Assembly (NCBI GenBank): GCA_964035575.1
Contig: OZ037930.1
Location: 1,095,287 to 1,159,286 of the forward strand
Source: Rhynchopus sp. YZ270_cl-10
Taxonomy: Eukaryota > Euglenozoa > Diplonemea > Diplonemida > Diplonemidae
Direction of reading: 5' to 3'
DNA: 64,000 bases
This document shows positions 1-9,857 of the stretch, piece by piece (positions within the stretch are counted from its first letter, which is position 1; each line of letters begins with the position of its first letter). Both the position numbers and the translations under genes were made by a program. Under the pieces are notes generated by a model. That model was not told the DNA's origin. It did no database searches and saw only the letters and a program-made list of their open reading frames with translations.

Positions 1-3000
1 ACAACACAACGGTGCCTGCACTCGGGGCGACGGCAGACGTGAAGGTTGTGTTCAGCGCAGTCGGGATCCGGTACGCGAGCGGGGCGCAGGCGGCGGCTGG
101 GTCGCGCCCGACGGGGACGTCGGCGTACACGTGCACGTCTGCGGTGACGCTGTCGCAGCGTGAGGCGGCGGTGGCGGCGGCAGTGACAACAACGACGTCG
201 ATCCAGCTTGTGTCTGTCGGGGGCGGGGTGACGTCGCTGTGCGCGTCTTCTGCGACGGGTGTGTGCACGGAATACACGGCCACTGTGAGCGAGTTCGGGG
301 CGGGGATCACTGTGGACGTGAAGTTTGTGAACACGTCCTCGACGGGGACGGTTGTGGACGACACGTCGTCGCGCAACGTGACGGTGGCGCAGGCTGGTGG
401 GGCCGGGTCGAGCCCGTCGGGGGCACCTGCGTGGACGTACGGTACGGAGGTGTGGACGAGTGGGACGATTGTGCTCGACTCTGCGTACAACCCGTCGTCG
501 CTGGAGACGATTGGGACGAACACGTACACGTACGGGAACCTGACGGTGGTGGCGACGCGGACGCAGCCGGACGCAGCAGTGCTGGCAGTGGCGCCGCAGG
601 GTGCCGGGTCGGTGACGCTCAAGTACTCCGGGACCGGGGCGCCTGCACGCAAGGCGATGTTCAAGGTGTGCGAGGCGGCGTGGGACGGGTCTGCGGAGGT
701 GATGTCGACGGTGGCGAACCGGTGTGTGACAATCAGCCTGTGGATCACGCCGACGACGCAGACACGCGCCACGGTGTACGCGGTGGAGCCGGCGTCGCAG
801 AGCTTCGTGCACGGGACGACGTCGGCGTGCGGGGCGGCGACGACAGCGACGTTCACGGTGGCGTCGTACTTCACCGTAGGGACAAGCACGACGCTGCGGT
901 ACTGGGCGTACGACAGCCAGCTCGGGTACACGCTCACGGCAGGGACGCAGTACCTGCTTGAGTCTGGGGCGACGACGGCAGCGGCGTCGCTGATGAAGAA
1001 CAACTCGGTGACACGCGGGGCGGCCATCACGCACACAGTCGAGACGACTGGCCTGAAGGTGTCCTTCACGTTCTACGGGCGCGACAAGGTGACGACAAAC
1101 ACAACAGCGAGTGTGGCGGGGGCGGTGCAGTCGGACGTCGGGGGGACGATCACCGCAGTCGCAACAACGGCGCAGTACATGTGGGTGTCGGCGACGGAGA
1201 CGCTGTCGAAGTGGGAGGTGAACACAACGGTGAGCGTGGACGACGAGTGCCCGACGAAGCGCCGCCTGCAGACGTCGACGAGCAACTACAGGACGTACGG
1301 AACAGGTGTGCCCGGGGCGGGGTGGAGCTACGCGTCCGGGGGTGCTGTGGCAGGGCTGCCGTTCCCGATCCAGACGGTGGTGCGGACGACGAGCGGGGCG
1401 CGTGCGTGGTCGTTCACAAAGGACATCCTGGTGCGTGTGGCGAAGCGGAGCTGGACCGGCTGTAACGACGGAGGGACGCTGAAGGTGTACGACCTGGCAG
1501 GTTCGCTTGCGAGTGAGACGACGCGCCTGGTGGAGGGGACGGTGAAGACGACGACGTGGGTTGAGTCTGCGACGGCCGCCGTGTCGACACGCGGGGGTGT
1601 GGCGGTGCCGTGGAGCGTGCTGTCGACGGAGTGCGAGGCGTGCACGCTGCAGCTCGACCTGTGCTACGGGGGCAAGACTGCGGCGACGTGTCTGGACGGG
1701 CTTGGTGTGGGGTCGACGGACCCGTCGGACGCACTCCCGATCTTTGCGGACCGGAGCAAGCTGTCGAAGCCGTTCTCGGTCAAGGCGCCGCGCATGGACG
1801 TCATGGAGGTGTACGACCAGACGCTGCCGGACTCGACGTCGGCGATCCGTGTGGGCGACATGTTTGCCGTCAAGGTGGAGAACGTGCAGCGCTTTGCCGG
1901 GGTGTGGGCGATGAACGAGCCTTCCACCTCGGGGTGGACGCGCGAGGTGTGGGTGCGGTCTGTGTGGATGGGTGAGAGCGGGGCGACGCTGGCACAGATG
2001 CGCTACGGAAACGGTGGGTTCGTGCACGACGGTGCTGCGCGTGCTGCGGCTGCTGGGGGGTCTGCGCCGCCGTCGGGCTGCAACGCAGCAGTGTCGGCAG
2101 CGGAGTTTGCGGCCGCTGCGGACCGTGTGACGCTGTCGGGGGCGTCGAGCGGGAGCCTGAACTTCTTCTTCGCACGTCCGTGCGGACGTTGCCAGGTGTG
2201 GCTTGACTACAGGCTGACTCCACCAGCAGCGCTGGTCGGACGCCACATGGCTGTGCGCAGCTCGTTCCCACTGCGGGCGTACACGGCGGCAGTGGCGGTG
2301 CCGGGATCAGCGCTTGTGTACACGGTGCAGACATGCGGGATGGCGTGGCTGCTCGGGGGCGTGCCGCTGACGGCCGTGCGCAGGCGCAAGCCGTTCTCTG
2401 TGGGCGCGGTGCGTGTGGACGCGCACAACATCCCTGCGTGGGAGGGGACAACGTCGGCAGCGTTTGCGCGCCAGGGTGGGGCCGGGAACGGTGCTGGTGT
2501 GGCGGCGGTTGTGACCTCGCCTGTGTCGAGCCCTGGGGGCAGCAGCGTGAACGCTGTGGGCGGGAGTGCGACGGTGCGTGCCTTCTTCCTGCGTGCCTGC
2601 TACCAGTGCAGCGTGTCCTTTGCCGGAAAGGCGTCGCCGCTGACGGTGCTGACGGACGCGACACAGATCATTGCGGTGCCGGCGTTCCACTACGAGAAGT
2701 ACATGCTGCGCAAGATGACGGCTGCGGGGGCGAAGGCGTCGTGGATGTTCGACGTGTACGCTGCGGACGACCTTGGGGACAGGGCGTACGCTGTGGGCGG
2801 GCCGCCGACGGAGTACGCGCTGCAGCGCATGTACCAGACACGTGCGGCGAACCACCGTGCGGCGGCGTCGATGTCTGCGTCCGGGAAGCTGCCGTCGGAC
2901 CCGACAGCGCTGCTGAACGGGAGTGCGGTGACGGTGACGTACGGGAGCACAAGCGGGCTGCGCCTGACGGAGGGTACGAAGGTGTACAACGGGATCCCGA

Positions 3001-6000
3001 TGCCTGTGGTCGAGAAGACGACGCCCGTCGGGGCTGCCGGGCAGGCGACTGTCGAGGTGTCCAAGGCGGCGATGCAGCTGTCGCTGTCGTTTGTGGTGAC
3101 GGGTGCGGCCGGGGTGCCGACAGGGTTCTTCGGGGAGAAGAAGGCGCCGATGGTGCACTTTTCTGTGGAGGCGGGGGCGATGGCGGTGGACACCCTCCCG
3201 TCGGCGTCGTCGTCGTCGCGCTCATCGGCAGGCGGGGCTGCGTGCACGGCGGACCGCGTTGTGGGTGAGGGCTACTGCACGTTCAACGCGTACGCAATTG
3301 GGCAGGCGCCGGGGGCACAGACTGCGTCGGACAAGTGGTACGTGTCGGCTGTGCGCGGTGTGTCGACGGCAACGGTGACGTGCGGCTCGTGCGGGACGGC
3401 GTGGGTGTCGCCGAACGCGACCTACATGGGCGGTGTGGCGACCTTCAAGCTTGGGCTGACCGGGCTCACGGCAGGGACGACGGCTGCGTGCTCATGCGAC
3501 GTGGTGGTGACGTCGCCTGCATCGCTTGTGAACGGGACGAGCCAGACCTTCAAGGTTGCGTACACGGACACGTCGCTTGCGGACTGGAAGTGGGCGTCGT
3601 CGCAGACGCTCGAAGTACCAGCCACGACAACAGGCAAGGCGTACAGTGTGTACAACCGCACCGTGCACGTCGGGCTTGCTGCATGGGACACGACTGGGAA
3701 GTTCCGCGGGATTGGCGGCGTGTCCTGGGCGGCGGGTGCGTCTGTGACAGCAGTGCCGACGGAGATGGTGCCCGAGGGGTGCTTCGCGTGTGCGAGTGGG
3801 ACAACAACGTGTGCGATTGCGAACACGAAGGACCCGAAGACTGGGGCTGCCGGCACTGGCGACGCGATTGAGATTGCAGGTGTGTTTGCGGCTGTCGGGA
3901 CGTGCCAGCTCAAGGCGGGTGCCTTCACCGGGTTCCCGACAGGGACCACAGCGCCGACGACGGCAGTGACGTTCACGGTCGAGGCGCCGGTCGGGCTGAT
4001 GATTGCGGGTGCGCCGAACGAGGGGAGCGTGCTGTCGCGACCGAACTTCACGCGCCTGTGGGGACGCACGCTCTCGGGTGCGCCTGCGGCAGTGACCGGG
4101 GTTGGGAGCAGCCTGTCGTTCCAGGTGGTGGACGCGAAGGGGATGCCTGTTGTGGGGGACAACCACATGCAGTTCACGCTGACCGGGACGCAGAAGTCGA
4201 ACACGTCGACCACGACGGTGACGTGGACGGGCGTCGCACGCCGCGGTGTGGGCACGTTCCAGATCCGGTCGAACCAGACGACGCGCACGGCTGCGTGTGA
4301 GGCCTGGCGGCCGCAGATTGCTGCAGACCACGAGGCGACAGCACAGCAGGTGGCTGTATCGGGGATGCCGGCGTGCGAGCACGTGCCGTGGTTCTTCACC
4401 GTGCAGGCTGTGGCGCCGATGACAACGTCGGGCCCGACGCCGTTTGCCGCGATTGCGGATGTGGGCCCGCTGCACTTTGTGAGGCGTGCTGTGCGTCTTG
4501 CAGCGTTTGCGCGCATCGGTGTGCCGTGTGTGCCTCCGATGGACATGACGGGTGTGAACAGCTCGAACGCGAACAGCAACAGCACAAACAGCTCGAAGGT
4601 GTGGAAGCCGATGAAGCCGATCTGCCCCACACCGCCGGCAGGACTGCCCACGGCCCACCTGATGCTTGTGAAGCAGGTGATGAAGGGATGGGTGCCGCTC
4701 GGCCTTGGCGGGATGGGGGCAAAGAACGGGCGGGACAGCCACATGGGCCGGCCGTGGAGCAAGCCGCACCCTGCGACGTGGGGCCGCGGCTACAACTTCA
4801 CGATGAAGGTGGTGGCACTTGGGCTGGACGGGATCCAGGTGAAGCACCCCGAGGACAAGGGGAGTGCGGCACCCGTGCAGCTGCGCCCGCTGGCCGTGCC
4901 GTGCAGTAACGTGGACAAGTCGAAGTCAGGGAAGTGGGTGCTTGACACGTGCGTGGACGGGAAGGGAACGTCGGGGGCGTGTGGCTGGGGGAAGAAGATT
5001 GCGTCGTTGCCAAAGTGCATGCCGAAGGAGTCGTCTGGGTGGAACGTGCCGGCGTTCTCGTTCAAGCTGAAGGGCGGGGAGGCGACCTTCAAGGACATCT
5101 CGTACGGGAAGATGGCGGGGTGGAAGCAGTCTGGGCTGACGCGGTTCTACCTGTCGACAACGCAGCTGAACTACAAGTACGGGAAGGGGGACGTGAGCAC
5201 GAACCCTGCGGCCACGTTTGCGAAGCCCGACGACACCTTCCTGTTTGAGGTCAACATGCAGGATGCGGCGGCACTGCGCCCGGGCGGGAACCACTGGATG
5301 TGCTCTGGGACGGCGTGCAAGTCGACGACGTACTACCCTGAGCCTGGTAAGCCGTTTGCGCTGATGCTGAGTGTGGTGGACGTGATGGGGGACGCAGTGC
5401 GCTCGGACTCGAACTCGAGTGTCAAGGTGAGCGGGGTGTGCCTCGACAAGGTGCACAACTCGTACTTTGCGCATGCGAAGCCGAATGCGCTGGACTTCAT
5501 CAACAAACCGACGTACTCGTTCCAGGGTGGGTGGACGCAGCTGACACAGCTGTACGTGACGGAGCCGTGTGCACAGATGCAGCTCACCGTTGTGTGCACA
5601 AGCGGGGCGTCAGACCAGATGAAGCTGTGCACCGGGAACATGGTGACGCTGGAGTTCCCGGTCGACTACCCTGCGTCGTCAGGCAACGTGACACGCGCAC
5701 CGACGCCGCCGCCGGAGGTGATCACGCTGTCCGGGCTGTCGCTTGCGGCGTTCGACACCGAGGCGCTGGCGATGCCGTTTGTGAACAACGTGCGCAAGGG
5801 GGACGCCGAGATCCAGATGCTGAAGCTGCTGAAGAAGGGGAACCCCGTCATCAAGGCAGCCTTCCTGAAGTGGGTGTGCGCGAAGCTTGGCGGCGGCGGC
5901 ATCACCGCTGCTGACAAGATCTCGGGCAGGTGCGTCGACAAGACGATCACAGCTGCGCCGCCGACACTCCCGCCAACAGCGGCGCCGTGCAACATTACGG

Positions 6001-6542
6001 CAGACCCGAACTGCACCGGCATTGCGACTGTTGCGGGTGGGGCAGGCGCGGCTGCGTACCGCTCCTTCTTTGCGCTTGCGACCACAGTCGACGTTGTCAC
6101 GGAGTTTGAGATTGAGACGGCTGTCACGGTCGACGCGGCTGCAGTCTCCACTGCAGTCAAGGACGCCATTGTTGCCGACTTGGCCGACCCGAACAGTATC
6201 CTGAAGCAGTCGCCCACACCGGGCGTCACCTCCCCCTTCGCCACTGCGTCCACATCGAACATGCAGGTTGGTGTGGCGAACACACCCGTGCCGCCACCCC
6301 CACCAACACCTGCACCGCCAACAAACGTCCCACCCACAACATCGCAGCCCACAAGCATGTCACCACCAACACCGCAGCCACCGGTTGTGCCAACTGCACC
6401 CCCGACAGCCGCACCACCAACAAGCGTCCCGCCAGTCACCTTCGACCCCAACATTATCCCCATCCCTACTTCGGGCGGTGTCTTGGTGCCCACCCTGTGG
6501 GTCACACTGTGTGTGGCTGTGCTGGCGCTGTTTGCACTGTAG
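1..6542 (+). CDS. Giant secreted/surface protein, 5' partial, with GPI-signal-like C-terminus
   Basis: The frame is open from the first bases of the window, so the true start lies upstream; the visible part is about 2,180 residues and ends at TAG (6540-6542). I recognise no catalytic domain. The protein is rich in Thr, Ser, Ala, Val and Gly, has many N-x-S/T sites, and contains degenerate beta-rich modules each marked by a C-x2-C or similar pair (around residues 541, 723, 863, 1124 and 1256 counted from the GTG at 12), some followed by K-x-F-x-V. Near the C-terminus come two Pro/Thr-rich linkers and then small residues (TSGG) and a terminal hydrophobic stretch with no cytoplasmic tail, as in a GPI-attachment signal. 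I infer an extracellular adhesive or coat protein. Coding GC is very high, as in the other host genes. AATAAA lies 17 nt after the stop (6559-6564). Confidence 0.85.
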   Translation, partial: NTTVPALGATADVKVVFSAVGIRYASGAQAAAGSRPTGTSAYTCTSAVTLSQREAAVAAAVTTTTSIQLVSVGGGVTSLCASSATGVCTEYTATVSEFGAGITVDVKFVNTSSTGTVVDDTSSRNVTVAQAGGAGSSPSGAPAWTYGTEVWTSGTIVLDSAYNPSSLETIGTNTYTYGNLTVVATRTQPDAAVLAVAPQGAGSVTLKYSGTGAPARKAMFKVCEAAWDGSAEVMSTVANRCVTISLWITPTTQTRATVYAVEPASQSFVHGTTSACGAATTATFTVASYFTVGTSTTLRYWAYDSQLGYTLTAGTQYLLESGATTAAASLMKNNSVTRGAAITHTVETTGLKVSFTFYGRDKVTTNTTASVAGAVQSDVGGTITAVATTAQYMWVSATETLSKWEVNTTVSVDDECPTKRRLQTSTSNYRTYGTGVPGAGWSYASGGAVAGLPFPIQTVVRTTSGARAWSFTKDILVRVAKRSWTGCNDGGTLKVYDLAGSLASETTRLVEGTVKTTTWVESATAAVSTRGGVAVPWSVLSTECEACTLQLDLCYGGKTAATCLDGLGVGSTDPSDALPIFADRSKLSKPFSVKAPRMDVMEVYDQTLPDSTSAIRVGDMFAVKVENVQRFAGVWAMNEPSTSGWTREVWVRSVWMGESGATLAQMRYGNGGFVHDGAARAAAAGGSAPPSGCNAAVSAAEFAAAADRVTLSGASSGSLNFFFARPCGRCQVWLDYRLTPPAALVGRHMAVRSSFPLRAYTAAVAVPGSALVYTVQTCGMAWLLGGVPLTAVRRRKPFSVGAVRVDAHNIPAWEGTTSAAFARQGGAGNGAGVAAVVTSPVSSPGGSSVNAVGGSATVRAFFLRACYQCSVSFAGKASPLTVLTDATQIIAVPAFHYEKYMLRKMTAAGAKASWMFDVYAADDLGDRAYAVGGPPTEYALQRMYQTRAANHRAAASMSASGKLPSDPTALLNGSAVTVTYGSTSGLRLTEGTKVYNGIPMPVVEKTTPVGAAGQATVEVSKAAMQLSLSFVVTGAAGVPTGFFGEKKAPMVHFSVEAGAMAVDTLPSASSSSRSSAGGAACTADRVVGEGYCTFNAYAIGQAPGAQTASDKWYVSAVRGVSTATVTCGSCGTAWVSPNATYMGGVATFKLGLTGLTAGTTAACSCDVVVTSPASLVNGTSQTFKVAYTDTSLADWKWASSQTLEVPATTTGKAYSVYNRTVHVGLAAWDTTGKFRGIGGVSWAAGASVTAVPTEMVPEGCFACASGTTTCAIANTKDPKTGAAGTGDAIEIAGVFAAVGTCQLKAGAFTGFPTGTTAPTTAVTFTVEAPVGLMIAGAPNEGSVLSRPNFTRLWGRTLSGAPAAVTGVGSSLSFQVVDAKGMPVVGDNHMQFTLTGTQKSNTSTTTVTWTGVARRGVGTFQIRSNQTTRTAACEAWRPQIAADHEATAQQVAVSGMPACEHVPWFFTVQAVAPMTTSGPTPFAAIADVGPLHFVRRAVRLAAFARIGVPCVPPMDMTGVNSSNANSNSTNSSKVWKPMKPICPTPPAGLPTAHLMLVKQVMKGWVPLGLGGMGAKNGRDSHMGRPWSKPHPATWGRGYNFTMKVVALGLDGIQVKHPEDKGSAAPVQLRPLAVPCSNVDKSKSGKWVLDTCVDGKGTSGACGWGKKIASLPKCMPKESSGWNVPAFSFKLKGGEATFKDISYGKMAGWKQSGLTRFYLSTTQLNYKYGKGDVSTNPAATFAKPDDTFLFEVNMQDAAALRPGGNHWMCSGTACKSTTYYPEPGKPFALMLSVVDVMGDAVRSDSNSSVKVSGVCLDKVHNSYFAHAKPNALDFINKPTYSFQGGWTQLTQLYVTEPCAQMQLTVVCTSGASDQMKLCTGNMVTLEFPVDYPASSGNVTRAPTPPPEVITLSGLSLAAFDTEALAMPFVNNVRKGDAEIQMLKLLKKGNPVIKAAFLKWVCAKLGGGGITAADKISGRCVDKTITAAPPTLPPTAAPCNITADPNCTGIATVAGGAGAAAYRSFFALATTVDVVTEFEIETAVTVDAAAVSTAVKDAIVADLADPNSILKQSPTPGVTSPFATASTSNMQVGVANTPVPPPPPTPAPPTNVPPTTSQPTSMSPPTPQPPVVPTAPPTAAPPTSVPPVTFDPNIIPIPTSGGVLVPTLWVTLCVAVLALFAL

Positions 6543-7181
6543 AGAGACAATGGTTGGCAATAAAATCACAAAACAAAGACAGAGGTGAAATAATATAAAT
6601 CCAAAACAAAAGAGAAATATGAAAAAAAGGAGCAGTGGGAAGGGAACAAGGAGAGATACAAAGTATAGCAAAGGTAAAGAAAACAAAAAAGCAAAAGAAA
6701 AAAATAAAAGATCTTTTTTAAAAACAAGTTTGTGTGTAGAACAATGCATGGAACCTGCCCCCACAGGTCTTATATAAAGTGAGAAATTACAAAAAAGTGT
6801 GTGGCTTCTGCCACCTCTCTCTCTCTCTCTTGTCCCCGGTGTTCCTCCTCCACATTTTTTATTTCTTAAAATTAAGGATGGGTCCATCCCCAACCGACCC
6901 ACTTTCCACTTCCACCCCCTATTTGTTGTTCCTCCTCCTCCTCTCCCTCCCTCCCCTCCATCTCTTCTTCCCTGCTTCTACGTACATGGTGTTGTTTTTG
7001 AGAAGGACACAAGTGTGCTGCTGTTGAGAAGTGTGTCTGTTTGCAGACACCCCTCCCAACAGCACAAACCAAGTGTCCAGGTTGATTGAGGGTCTTCACT
7101 ACACTGAATGTGCAGAAGGGTTGTTTGAGTGTGCTGTTGGGTCACACCAACACACAACCAAACGCTCTCGTTTCCACATCA

Positions 7182-7215
<34 letters not shown>

Positions 7216-8682
7216 TATTTTTCTTTCCAAATTGCAGTCTTTTTTTTGTATATTGTGCCTTTGCGGATACGCGAGAAGTGAAAAAAACGAATAAAAGAGC
7301 ACAAGGGAGGGAGGACACCGGGTGCAGCTGTGCTGTGCCAAGGTGTGTTCCTATGTGCGGCGTCCATCAAGGACAGCCATCCACATCCCACACCAGCATG
7401 CTGTGTCCCTTTGTCGTTCCTTTCTTCTGTGTTTGCTTTTTTGTTAGCGTGTGTGTGTCTGCAGGCGCAGTTCTGACTGACTGTACATTCGACTGAGGGT
7501 GACAGGACAAGACAACATGATGCGTGGCCACACCCATCCTAGTTGTTGTTTGCTGTGTGAGGGTATTTGTTGCGTTTCCAGAAGCTACGCTGGACATGTG
7601 TGCATGGGTATGGGTATGCCTCAGTCTCGAGCCAACACCACCCACGCACCACGAAGGCGTCAGCACGAAACGCTAGTTGAGAGCGCACCTGTGTCAGCAC
7701 ACCAACCCCTTTGCTGAGAAGCAGAGGGGCTTCTGTTGTGCAACGTCGCTGTGTGCTTTGTGAGGGTTATCTTCTGCATCTGTAGTGGCCAAAGCTTTGG
7801 GGTCGCCTCTGCCCCCTTTGCATGCAGCCATGCTTATGAGATGCGTCAAACATGTGTCCTTTTTGTGCATAAATGCTTTTTTCTCTTGGAGGTGCCGCAC
7901 ACCCCTTCCCAGTATTCTAGTTGTTGTTTCCCCTGCCCCTTTTACACCAAAATATAATATGTAACCCCAACCGCGGTACCGTCCTCCCCAGTGGTCTTGT
8001 CTTTGCATCAACAGCACGTTTGTTTTCGTTTTTGCTTTTTACAGTTTTGTGGCACGTTCTGTGCTGCAAGGTGCTGTTGTTGCTGTTTCCTATTGTTATC
8101 TCCCGTTCTCTGTTGTGAGTGTGCATACATCCCATTAGGGCGTTTGCCTTCGCAACGTCGTTTTTTTTGTTGCTGTTCTTCCTCTTTTCCTTTGTGAGGG
8201 TATTCACGACACCACTCTTCAGGCACTACAGGAAAAGCCCATCCGTTTACCGTGTGTGGGTTTGTCTGTTTTTGTGCCGGATGTCGTACTTTTGCGCTTT
8301 TTGTGCTGTTGTGTTGTGCTTTTATGTGAATATCTAAAAGGGAAAAAAGTAAAAAAAGTCTAAAGGCAGGTCCTCTTCTTCTGACGAGACTGCAAATGCC
8401 AAAACAGAAAACAAACCTAAAACAGGTTGTTACAGAAAAGAAGCCATGTCGTAGAAGCCCTCCCATCCCATCCCCTCCCCTATCCCGCCTCAATACACAA
8501 AAAAACAAAAGTTGGATATAAAGTCGCAAAAAAAAAAAAGCAAAATCATTTCAAAATACAATTCATTTCTTCCCTTCCGAGACTCGTTCTCTTCCCACGT
8601 GTATGTCCAAACCTGCGGCACTACACCACACCATCATCCCCACCACACAGATTCCCCTTGATTTCCCCGTTTTCCGTCAACA
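6543..8682. other. Intergenic spacer, no gene seen
   Basis: AT- and pyrimidine-rich spacer with a pure T tract of 31 bases at 7184-7214. TATA-like words occur at 6771-6779 and 8514-8523; the second is about 160 bases before the next ATG and could be a core promoter element, but this rests on sequence alone. Short open frames here show neither host codon bias nor any domain. I see no RNA gene. Confidence 0.6.
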
Positions 8683-9456
8683 ATGCTGTCGCGTCTGTCG
8701 CTCGTTGCAAGCATGGGGTTCGTGGCCTCGGCACAGATCCCACCTCACACAGCAGGATGTGCGGCGACGACGTGTCCCATGTACTACTCGTGTGTGGAGG
8801 ACAGTGAGGGTGTGGCGTCGTGTGTGCCGCCACCGCCGCCGGCTGGTCCTTGCGCAGGTGTGCACTGTGCGCCGGGGACAGAGTGTGTTGCTATTGGGAG
8901 CCAGGCGTGGTGCAAGCCGCTGCCGGTGGGATGTGCTGCGACGCAGTGCAGGTATGGGAGTACGTGCTATGAGATTGCCGGACATGCACTGTGCCTGCCG
9001 TCGTGGTGGTTCCCCTCACCGACGCCACCGTCGCCAGTTGTTGGCTGCGACCAGTTGAAGTGCGTGAACTGCGAGAACGACCCCAAGACAGGGGAGGGTG
9101 TCTGCCTTCCGCCACCTATTGGATGTGGGAGTCTGGAATGTGCGCACTGCGTCGAAGATGCCAAGGGCAATGGGAAGTGCGTGCCTCCTCCTACGCCGCC
9201 CACGAACCCGTGCGACCTGCTGAAGTGTGTGCAGTGTGAGGTGCAGGCAGACGGAACTGCAAAGTGTGTGTCTCCGGATGCGTTCCCACCGACACCTATT
9301 GTTGGCTGTGAGGCGATGACCTGCCTTGTTGGAACAACATGCACAAACGACGCGACTGGACAGGGTCACTGCTCCAACCCATGTGACCTTCTGAAGTGCG
9401 TGCAGTGTGAGCTGCAGACAGACGGAACTGCGAAATGTGTGTCTCCGGATGCATGA
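8683..9456 (+). CDS. Small secreted cysteine-rich repeat protein
   Basis: 257 residues, starting at an ATG in the context TCAACAATG. Residues 1-17 form a signal peptide with likely cleavage after VASA. The mature chain is a series of short Cys-rich modules. One type reads G-C-x2-x-x-C-x3-x-x-C followed by a final Cys (EGF/follistatin-like spacing). The other contains the near-exact duplicate CDLLKCVQCE with TAKCVSPDA, at about residues 176-200 and 236-257. Pro-rich linkers separate the modules. There is no membrane segment or anchor, so the product should be secreted. It ends shortly before the giant repeat protein on the same strand. The family is unknown to me; a role in adhesion or the extracellular matrix is only inference. 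Confidence 0.8.
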   Translation: MLSRLSLVASMGFVASAQIPPHTAGCAATTCPMYYSCVEDSEGVASCVPPPPPAGPCAGVHCAPGTECVAIGSQAWCKPLPVGCAATQCRYGSTCYEIAGHALCLPSWWFPSPTPPSPVVGCDQLKCVNCENDPKTGEGVCLPPPIGCGSLECAHCVEDAKGNGKCVPPPTPPTNPCDLLKCVQCEVQADGTAKCVSPDAFPPTPIVGCEAMTCLVGTTCTNDATGQGHCSNPCDLLKCVQCELQTDGTAKCVSPDA

Positions 9457-9857
9457 AGGCAGCGGTAGTGTAGCTACTTGTTCCTGTGCCTGGTCCTTTT
9501 TAAATTTTTGCTGTGTGCGATCTGAGACAGAAGGCTTCTGCACACACCTGGTATAATCGGGAGCATTTTATGTTCACTGAATAGTCCGAAGTGCTTTGCC
9601 CTCTCTGTCTCTGATGTGCTGTGTCTCTTTGTGAAGCTCTTCTTGTTCTTCTTTTGCGCTTTCCGTTTTGTTGTTTTTTTCTTGGGTTTTGTTGTATCCC
9701 AGTGTGCAATCACTCTGTGCTTGGGAAAATAATGACAAGCTCTGTGCCGCGAGGTTCATCTAGAGAAAAGGAAAAGTAGTCTTTTCTGTTCATTTGACAC
9801 TGCATTTTATCAAAATCCCACTAAAACCCACATCCATAAACAGATATTACAACTAAT
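9457..9857. other. Intergenic spacer, no gene seen
   Basis: About 400 bases of T-rich sequence between two same-strand genes. The only open frames are unbiased in codon use and lack domains. The 60 bases before the next ATG are A/C-rich, as in the other host leaders in this window. Confidence 0.5.

Noticed and set aside
3422-4847. Long minus-strand open frames opposite the first gene (and similar ones opposite 9858-16250 and 21631-26457)
   Set aside because: They mirror the GC-rich codon bias of the plus-strand genes and carry no domain or signal of their own.
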